Shown one piece after another: positions 14,671-24,100 of a stretch of DNA of 24,426 nucleotides. The translations under genes were made by a program, and so were the position numbers. The notes beneath the pieces are model-generated. The model saw only the letters and a program-made list of their open reading frames with translations, made no database searches and was not told the DNA's origin. Source of the DNA: a virus; the IMG/VR virus record IMGVR_UViG_3300024264_002845, positions 1 through 24,426 of that record; one strand, written 5' to 3'. How positions within the stretch are numbered: position 1 is the stretch's first letter; each line of letters starts with the position of its first letter.

Positions 14671-14886
14671 TCATCCTTCAGCAGGAGTTTCAATTTGTTC
14701 TTCTTGAACTGTTTCTTCATCAGACTCTAGATATTGTAGAGTCTCAACAGCCCCTTGAAGTTTAAGAATGATAGCCTCATTCTCTTTTAGTTTTGCAGTG
14801 ATCTGTTGATTCTCATTCACTGCAGCTTGAATACGAGCACTGAACTTTTCAATCAGTTCAGCTGGACTTGATTTTTCAATTGTCAT
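14671..14886 (-). CDS. Small acidic coiled-coil protein, 71 aa
   Basis: The body (residues about 8-55) is a continuous helix with heptads, including FSARIQAAVNENQQITAKLKENEAIILKLQGAVETLQ, followed by a disordered acidic tail (ESDEETVQEEQIETPAEG). It has no Cys or Trp and no membrane segment. Its ATG overlaps the stop of the preceding gene (ATGA), and it is the last gene before the terminator. In size, coiled-coil nature and acidic tail it resembles the T4 fibre-assembly chaperone gp57A (79 residues); this is a structural analogy only. It could equally be a minor virion component. Confidence 0.75.
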   Translation of the reverse strand: MTIEKSSPAELIEKFSARIQAAVNENQQITAKLKENEAIILKLQGAVETLQYLESDEETVQEEQIETPAEG

Positions 14887-15191
14887 TTTTGATTCTCCAA
14901 GAATTGTTGTAGTAATTGTTTAATCTGAGTAACATCAGATTTCATGGAACTCACTTCAGTCTGAAGATCATCGACCTTCTTTCTTTGATTTGCTCTTTTG
15001 TCAGCGGCATTAAGGTAATCCTCATATGCCCTTTTGTTCTTATTTATAATCGCACCAGTAGTGGGATCTCTGACGAGATCCTCTTTATTTTCTACTGGTT
15101 CGTAACCCTTTTCCTTGAGTAAATCTAACTCATCAATTTCTTCAGGGAGGAGGTCAAATCCCTCCTCCTCGTCATAATCATTGTACGTCAT
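14883..15191 (-). CDS. Small acidic protein with C-terminal coiled coil, 102 aa
   Basis: The N-terminal 40 residues are very acidic (YNDYDEEEGFDLLPEEIDEL). A central DPTTGAIINKNKRAYEDYL segment (about residues 42-60) resembles a recurring motif of small cyanophage structural-cluster proteins, recalled from memory. Residues 70-101 form a coiled coil (VDDLQTEVSSMKSDVTQIKQLLQQFL). Its ATG overlaps the stop of the giant gene by 4 bases, and its own stop overlaps the next ATG by 4 bases, so expression should follow the giant protein. No family function is known to me; a partner or assembly role for the giant protein is inference. Confidence 0.78.
   Translation of the reverse strand: MTYNDYDEEEGFDLLPEEIDELDLLKEKGYEPVENKEDLVRDPTTGAIINKNKRAYEDYLNAADKRANQRKKVDDLQTEVSSMKSDVTQIKQLLQQFLENQK
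15041..15048 (-). promoter_or_regulatory. TATAAATA match inside the 102-aa gene (possible late promoter)
   Basis: This is an exact minus-strand late octamer inside coding sequence (it covers the Ile-Ile-Asn-Lys codons), 155 bases before the 71-residue gene. It could give extra transcripts of that gene, which the terminator would then end, or it may be a by-product of the conserved IINKNK codons. Confidence 0.35.
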
Positions 15192-18100
15192 GCTAGTGCG
15201 ATTGCTCTAAACTCATTGATAATTGGTACGTCTGCCTGGTTAATGGATTGCATAATAATCTTGAGTTGGAATGCCTCAAAGTTAAGTCCGTCAGCAGTGT
15301 ACTCATACTCCCTGAAGTTCTCGAAGTCATCTTCTGGGATTTCCTTATCTGGTTTACCACCTTCCAGAGGATCTGGAGTAATGTAAACAGCAGGAGCGGA
15401 AATATAACCTTGACCAGGATCAGTTACGTTGATCTGGGTGATTCTACCATCATTAATGACGGCCTCCGCCTTAGCATGATAAGCGGTTCCAGAATCTGTG
15501 TCAAGTCCACCGAAGAAAGTAACTCCAACTTTAGTGTTGTAATTCTCTCCTTGGTTCGTAACCAAGATTCTTTCAAGTTTACCATCTTCAAGATCTGCCT
15601 CTGCAGTTGCATCTCTTCCAGCATTGAAATACTGCCATGCAATTTCCTCTGGATTCTGCTTACTACCGACAGGAACAACTCTGTAGAGTGCCTTGAGGGT
15701 GGTGCCTGGTTTTCTCCAAGCATTGAAGTACAGTTTCAACTGTTTAGATGGATCCTGAAGTCTAACGAGTTTGTTGATGTAAACTGCCTCGTTCTTATCA
15801 CCTTCTGGTTGTGTCTCTTGCATGTCCTCAAAGATGCCAGTACCAGTCTGGTAAAGACCAGTTCTTGCATTGATTTCTCTAGGAGCATTAATGAGGTTAG
15901 AAGTACAGATCAACATAGATCTGTCAAGGTCAATTTGAGGTGATACATTATCTTTAGTAGATGAAATCTGGATATTCATTGTCAGTGACGGAGCACCTTT
16001 AAGAATACGCAGTTCATTTGTTCTAGAAGCAATCAAACGTGGTTCAGAGAAGTAGTTGATTTCATTCAGTTCAACATCTAAGAATTCGCCAGTATTAATG
16101 AATGATGTTTGATCAGTGGCAGAAACAGAAGTACCAGAGATGGTATTAAGTTGTGCTGTAAGATCAGTATTTGCAAATGTCAGATACTGTAGTTGTGGTG
16201 TTAGAACTTCAAACTGAACGTTTTGAGTTGCAGTAACATCATCACCACCACCAACGATACCATCAGTAGCAACCCCAGTGATCTTAATTTCATAAGTATC
16301 AATTGTTGGGTTGTAAATTCTTGTATGTAATTTGTTGATTTCAGTTAGTGGAATACCATCAAAGTTGTAACATAATACAGCGTCACCAGTTTCATGTTCC
16401 TCTCTTGATCCTCTACCGCCAGAGACGATAGTGATTGTCTTACCATCATCACTAATTGACTGATACTTCAGAACCTCATCTTCAATCTTAATGTATCCAG
16501 GGTTGGATGCACTGATCGGTTTGCCATTGACGTACTTGTGGAATCCTCTTGCATCACTAACTTTAATATCGAAAGAGATATTATTGTTGTTAGCATCTTT
16601 ACCATCAGTATCTAGAACATCCTGTTCCAAGATAGTTGGTTCAACTTCAGAAATAACATTGTCAATGATGACATCATTATTAGGATCATGCATACCATGA
16701 TGTGAATGATTGATGATCAATCTTCTGAGTTCAGGATCATAAACTGGATTCTGAATTGCATATAAGGTTCTGGAATCACCGAAGCTCTGTTCTGTATCAA
16801 AGTCTCCGTTAATTGTTGGATAACCGATATATGTGGTTACGTTTGCCAGAGTTGCCTGGAAGTTAGGACCAATATTAATAATATCAGGTCTAGTTTCAAT
16901 CTGTTCACCTTGAGCAAATGGTATTGAACCAGAATGCCATACGTTCTGCAGAATAATATATTGAGTACCACTTTCAACATATGTACTTTCAATAATACCA
17001 ATAGACTTACTGGTGTTACCAAAGATAAGTGAACCTTCACTAAATGCCGTTGAAGCAAATTCATCAGCAAGTTTCAATGTACATCTACCCGCACTAGAAG
17101 AGATTCTTCTAATAACCTTACCACTTGAGATACCTAAAGTAAACTCACCAGTGATATCGGAGATAGTAAGTCTTCTTTGACCAAGAGTTGGTTCTCCATC
17201 AGACTGATCGTCAATACCATTATCATAATCATAGACGATACCTCTTGCACTGATACCGATAATCGAAAGACCATCAGAACTCATTTGATATTCAACTAGT
17301 TCTGAACCTTCAGTATAGTTGTTAGGGTTAGATCCAACAGATCCGCCGTAGAGACGAACTTCTTTTCTTTGATCATAAGTTTCAATAGGATCTGGATTCA
17401 GTTCCTCAACACCTTCATTTGCAATAGTCAGTTGTGCATTATTGAAGACTAGGTTTCCAGTCTGAGAGGTATCAAACTTCGCCCTATACAGGTTGAACTT
17501 CATATCTTCCATCTGCGCCGCAGTCCATGTAGATGCGTTCTGTGACTTGAACAGAACACCGTTGTATGGTTGTGCCGCAATCGCAGTTCCATCATATGCA
17601 GTCTGACCCATAACAGAGATATGAACTCTGTAGTTATTAGCAACTGATAAGAGAACGAAACAGTATTCTTCACCCTCAGTCAAGTAAATAGGTGCAGGGA
17701 ATTCAAATGTAGTTGCAACTGTTGCATCAGATGAAACTTTAACATCTTCTGGATTTAGAGCAACCTCAGAGAATGGTAAGATTTCCTTTGTAGGATATCC
17801 ATTCTCCATAGTTCTCAACTGCATCGAGACAGGTAGTTTATCATTCTTACTAAAGAAGAAGACTTCAACCTTAGTAATAAACATACCGCCTTCTGGTGTG
17901 ACCACGAACGATTCAGCGATTGGGTCATACCAACCAATCTGTCTAGTTCTGCGTCTGATGCTTCTAGTAGTCTTTGTTTGAGTGACAGTATCACGAACAA
18001 CTCTTGCGTTTCTAATACGCAGTTGTCTTCTCTGTCTTCTCTGCAGAATACCACTGGACTCGAAGTTATCCTGTGCAGTTGTTTCTGCAATCTGACGATC

Positions 18101-21100
18101 ATCACTATTAACATCAGAAGATGTAATCTTGAAGACTCTCAGACCAGTCTGGAACTTAATAGCAGCTTTTCTATGTGGTCTAGGAATGAAGAATGAACCA
18201 CGGACGAATCCGTTGATATCAGTAATGAATCTTCTATCCTTAACGATAGCACGTGCCCTAGATTTTTCACCTTTCAGAACTTCACCAACTCTGATAACAC
18301 CGTATGATGTACCCTTGACCTTTCTAGAAGGTTCGTAAGAGTTGTTGTTAAGGTATGCAAAAGTGCCAGAGTATGACTTAGGCATTGCAACACTACCATT
18401 GCCCTCATATGGATTGGTCTTATAGACACTATTTGGTCTAAGAACTTTCCATCTAGACTTAGAACGCAGACCTCTTACATATTCACCAGGGATGAATGGG
18501 ATGTTGTTGGTCTTTCTGTTCTCACTTCTGTTCTTGATAAGTTCAATAATCTTAGGAGTACAGAGATTAGTTACATTTCTACCATCGAAGAAGAGATATA
18601 CTCTTGTGAATGGCTTCAGTTTCTTACCAGTAAATCTGATATTTCTGGATCTCATGTACGGAATTGCCGTCTTAGATAGAGTTCTGTTACCCAGATTAAT
18701 CTTTCTTACGACAGGAATAACTCTCGTTCTGATACCAACTCTTGCTCTCTTCTTAGTAGTCGTTGTAGTAGTAACTCTATTAACTGGACGACCCTTACCA
18801 CGAACAAAGTTCCTGAAGGATCTTTCTCGGACAGTTCTATTTTTCGTCTTCCTACCAGTCCAAACAGTTTGCCAACCACCCCATTGGAGAGGAGTAAATC
18901 CTCTTCTATTTGCCTTAAGTCTTCTCTTGGTGGATCTAAAGTTACCTTCTCTTCTAATAATTTTTCTAGGAAGTTGCTTAACACTTACCCAGTCATCACT
19001 TTCTGGATTCAAGTAACAGGTTCCAACCCAACCAACAACAGCGAATGGGTTTACATTCTCTGTATCTGAGGCATAAATCTGTTGTGCATAAAGTTTATGA
19101 TCATATGGAAGAGTAATGATCTCACCTTCATCATCATTATTACCAATCAATCTGAAGTGTTCAGAAGATGGTGCATTAAATGCAAGTGGAACACTAGTGG
19201 TGTAGTGTGCAGGACGTGCTTCACCAGACTCAAAGTCCATTGAGACGTTGTAGTCAAGGTGATCAAGTTCAGCAACATTAGTATCACTAAAGTCATCGAC
19301 AACAAATCCATTCTTGAATCTGTCAAATCCTTCTGCATCCTGAACCTTGAGGCTCTCTGTAGAAGTTTCAAGAAGTGATAGTGAAGTGTAATATTCAACT
19401 CTTTCTAATCTCTTCTCAATAGAAGTCATGTCTGAGAATGTGTATGACTTATACTCTTCCTCAGTAACTTCAACATCTTCCTCAATATCAAATCCATATG
19501 GTTCAATATTAATTGTTGCCAAAAGCATTGAATCATCAATGTCATCAGGTGGAATAGGATCAATAGCAGGCTTACCAGATTGAAGCTGGAAATCACCTTG
19601 TGGAGTCAAGAACAGTTTGTCGATTCTTCTCAGATAGAAATCATAGTCGCATCTGAAGTCAGTTCCAACCTTAGGAACGTCAACAATAATAGCAGAAGAA
19701 CCAGTATAACTTCTGTTTCTAAAGTCAAGAGACTTAGAGTCAACGTTATATGGAGTCGTCAGACTACCATCATTAGTGGTTTGTCTATCAACATATCCTC
19801 TAAAGTCAAGGACATCTCTGAGTCTAATATTCTCATATTCTGGAATATCCTCATAGTCAGTATCAATGTAAGAGTTAGCACAGAAGTACTCACCTTCACC
19901 TGATGGGAAGAAGTGGTCAAAGATGACCATGATCTGTCTACGGGGTCTAGCTTGACCAGGCTTTCTAACGATCCTACCAATATCATAGAAGGTATTACGT
20001 TGTCCAGTCTCAAGTTCAAATCTATCTGTGATGACCTTAGAACCTCTGGTAACAGATCCTCTATCAGATGCAATCTGACCTTCAAGAATAAGACCATCAA
20101 GTTCATTGACACCAACAATAACTTCATTCAGATCAAACTTGGCATCACTGAGGTATACAAAGAATACCGATGTGCCACTGATCTCAATAATTCTACCTTG
20201 TGCAAAACTAGATGCACCTTTAATGACTGAGCCAATTTTAAATGACTTAGCATCTGTCAGAATGATTTTTGGTGGTGTGGGTGGATTTCTATTATATGAT
20301 TCAAAAACTGCATGGAGTTTGAATGCGTCAGGTACACCAAGAGAGATTACTTCATCTTCAACTCTAGTACCGAAGTAACTAGAAGTTTCATTCCGAGCAA
20401 GACCAAACTTGTTAGCAACTTTTCTTCCTAGTCTGGTGTTATTAACCAGAACAGACTTCATCAACTTACCAGTTTTAGTTTTCTTAGAAGCATTATTCAG
20501 AGAAACTGTTGCAAGAACACGGATGTCATTAACATTGTTAATAGCGAATCCTAAGTTTTCTTCAGTAGTTGTCTTTGCCTCAGAACTCATAGAGATCTTG
20601 AATCGAGTTCCATTGACTGAATTGACAGATGTAATACTATTGAAAGCACCATTCTTATCTGCCAGTGTCATCTGAGTAGTTGGAACTGATGCATCTTCAT
20701 CATCTGCATCTCTCAACAGTTCTACGACAACACTATCAAAGTCATTATCACTTGTAGATTCTGCCAGAGAAATTCCAACAACTCTTACTTGACCAGTAGA
20801 CTCTTCTCCACCCAGATCATAGATACCTTCAATCTCATAAAGTTCACTGACAGGATCCAGGTCATCAGCGCGTCCAGGATTAGTGAATGAAATTGAAGCA
20901 GCAGAATCAGTTCCAGTTGCATTTGCACTCAAAGTGATTGTAGTATTAGTTGATGCAACTTCAATAGTTGCCGAGTCAGCAACTGTACCATCTGTCAACG
21001 TCTGTTTGATAGTGAGGGTTTCTCCATTGTCATAACCAACACCTTCTCCAACATACTCAACTGCAGTAACAGGACCGCCAATTTTAGTAATAGTCAGAAT

Positions 21101-24100
21101 AGCATTAGTAGTACTACCACTAACTGTAATAGTATCACCTACAGCATAACCAGTTCCAATATCATTGATAGTAAATTCTGTGATGCCAGAGTTACTATCA
21201 ACAGTAACAACATTGACTTTACATCCTGAACCAGAACCACTAGTAGTAACTGTTGCTTTAGCAGTTCCAAAACCAACACCACTACCTGCATTAGTAACAT
21301 CTGCAGTAAATACACCAGCAGTTGCAGTAATAGAAACTGTCAATCCAGCACCATTACCACTAGACTCAGTTGGAACTCCTGTAGTGTTAGTGATATAACC
21401 AGGGTTAACAACTGTTGTTGTATCATCATCATCGTCGTCATCAGTGGTATCTGCACCAACTGTCAATACATTACTGACTAGATTTTCAAACGTAGGACCG
21501 CCTTTAGCGATTGCATATACAGTACCTCCAGGGAATCCAGATGTTGTAGATACAAGTTCAGCACCTGCAGTTCCTGAAGCAGCACTTACTTGAGCAACAA
21601 TATACTGAGGAACGTTAGTCAGAATTGGACTACCACTAGTCATAGTGCATGGGAACACTGTGTTTGGAGTTGCTGTATAAGTTGTTCCAGCGCCAAATCC
21701 GATTTCATAAAGAGTTGTAATCTCTTGATCAATAGACTTCAAAGAAGTTCCTTCTTCAATCAGAGCATCACCACTTGTCTGTGCATTGACGATCATGCCA
21801 TCAAAGACATTATCTTCAATCTCATCAAACGCTTGCTTTTGGTCTACTTCCTCAAGATAGTATGATCTTGATACAGCTTCCGAACTCTCTTCTTCAGTCT
21901 TAAATAGAACACTAACAGGGTTACCAACACCAGAAGGAAGTCGGTCAATAGTCAGTTTTGTTCTATCGCCAGTGAATGTAATAATAGGTGATGTTCTATC
22001 AACCTCTTCACTCTGGACCAAATTAAGAGTTGGGTACTGATTAGATACTCCTGTCTTATCAACCAGAGTACACATGTAATTATCAAGTGTGTAACTAGTG
22101 AACTGAGATCCAGTTGGAGCGTCAATAGAAACTTTCTTTTTACCAGCAAATAGATCCGACTCTAGAAGAGCAAGGTCATATACTTTTCTGATAGTGAATG
22201 ATTCATCAGTAATATTTCTGGTTGGGTTTCTTGGAATCTCTGTAAACAGATCTCCATTTTCTCTGCCCTGCAGAATAGGTCTCTTCCTAAACATCTTAGT
22301 ATAGGTAGAGTTAGCAACTGCAAGTCTAGGAGCAAGAGCACCTCTTTCTGCACCAAGTTTATCAGACCTTTCTTTTTCGATCAGGAATCTGAAGTTACTT
22401 TCGACAGTATTCTCAAGAGCATCATTTCTTGCAATAGCAACTGCTTGTGCTTGTTCACCGTCAGTCTCTCTTGGGGGTGGAAGTCTAATTTCAGGATCAC
22501 TTGTGTATCCTTCACCACCGTCTTCAATATGAACTCTTCTCAGTGAACCATCATTGTCAACAACCAGTTCTGCTTCTGCCTGTTTTCTTCTAGGTGTACC
22601 ACCACCATAGAAACCAAATCTCTGATTTACAGATCCACCCATACCTGGGTCAGTTTGCAGAAGTACGATGTTAACAGGCATACCATCCTGTCCACAATCA
22701 CCATTTCTATAGTCTTCAATATTAGTCCAGTCTCTAGGATCATATCCATCACCATCTTCTACAATGTCAACATTAATAAGTTGTCCTTGTTCAGCAGAAG
22801 ATGCAACCATTCTCTTAACCTGAATGGCTCTACCACCTTTGAATAGGTAGTCTCCAGGTCTCAACTGAGAGTTGAAGAATGTACCAGAACCTAAAGCAAC
22901 TTCTGTAGAAGGATAGGTTGCGACATCCAAAACGGTTTTGAATACAGATCCATCATCTTCTTTGATAGCTTCAAGATCAAACAAGTTGTCCTGATCAAAT
23001 GCAGATACTTCAAACTCGGCTGCAGAATCAAGTTGAACAACAAATCTATTTCTTCTAGATCCTTGTCTAGAAACAACACCAGTGATAAGGTTTCCTTCAA
23101 TTTTTGCTCTAACTGGAGTACCATCAGGGAAACTATTGTCGTCCTTAGTTACAGTAACGACCTTCGCCATTGCATCGCAACGTTTTACCTTTCTACCAAC
23201 AGCTTCACCGTTTCTGATACCAGTAACATTTCTTGGACCTCTATGGAATCTTTGTGGAGTTCCATTAGAAGCTCTGAAGACTGTCAGATCATTCTTAGGT
23301 GTTTCGATTTCTACTTTACCAATACTGAAGTCTTGCAAAATACCCAAAGAAGTTCCACCACCTGCTGCCCAGTTGTATAGACATGCTTGGTCAACAGAAC
23401 GGAAAAGTTTCCAACTACTATCTAAACTAAAGTCTGCAGTACCATTGTTAATAGTTGTTGTATTAACAACTGCATTACCATTAGCATCGAGACCAGAGAC
23501 GTAAGAAACTGTAATAGTTCCTACTGGTCTCCAGAAGTGTTCTAGAGAAAGATATCCAAGAGTATTGGCAGAATTTCTACCATACCATCCATATCTAGTG
23601 ATAAAATCTGGATCGCTCTCATCAATACCTGTGTCATCATCAATCTTAGCAAAGATGAATGTAGGTGTCAGAACACTGTCAATAGTTTCAACCTTTCTAA
23701 GAATAACAACTTCATTCTTTCTCCAACTACTACCATTGAAAGTAGAGTCAGTTGTTATTCCTTGGAGAGTTGTCCCTGGATTCGTAAATCCCTGACTACT
23801 AGCATCAGAACCAGCTGTAGTAAAGTACAACTTTTTCTTAATAACATACTGGTTATATGGTTCAAAGTATAAAGTTACACCACTGAAAGTTTGAAGAACC
23901 TTACCTCCACCGATAGTAACTCTCTGAGCACCAGAAACAGTTCTTACTGAAAGGACATATGCACCTTTACTGAGGTAAGTACCACCGCCACCACCTGTAG
24001 AATCATGGACAACCATACCTTTAGTAATGGTGACTCCAGTAGGAACAGTAAACCATGTTCTGTTGATTGTACCATCACCAACAGCATTTACAGCAGTTCC

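Noticed and set aside
15248-15943. Plus-strand ORF of 231 residues
   Set aside because: It is antisense to the C-terminus of the giant protein, with cysteine- and serine-rich low-quality sequence and no known motif. All supported genes are on the minus strand.
18492-19016. Plus-strand ORF of 174 residues, very hydrophobic, looking like a multi-pass membrane protein
   Set aside because: It lies antisense to the Lys/Arg-rich part of the giant protein, whose codons read in reverse give Leu/Phe/Val. The opposite frame has recognisable conserved motifs, and this ORF has no family resemblance.
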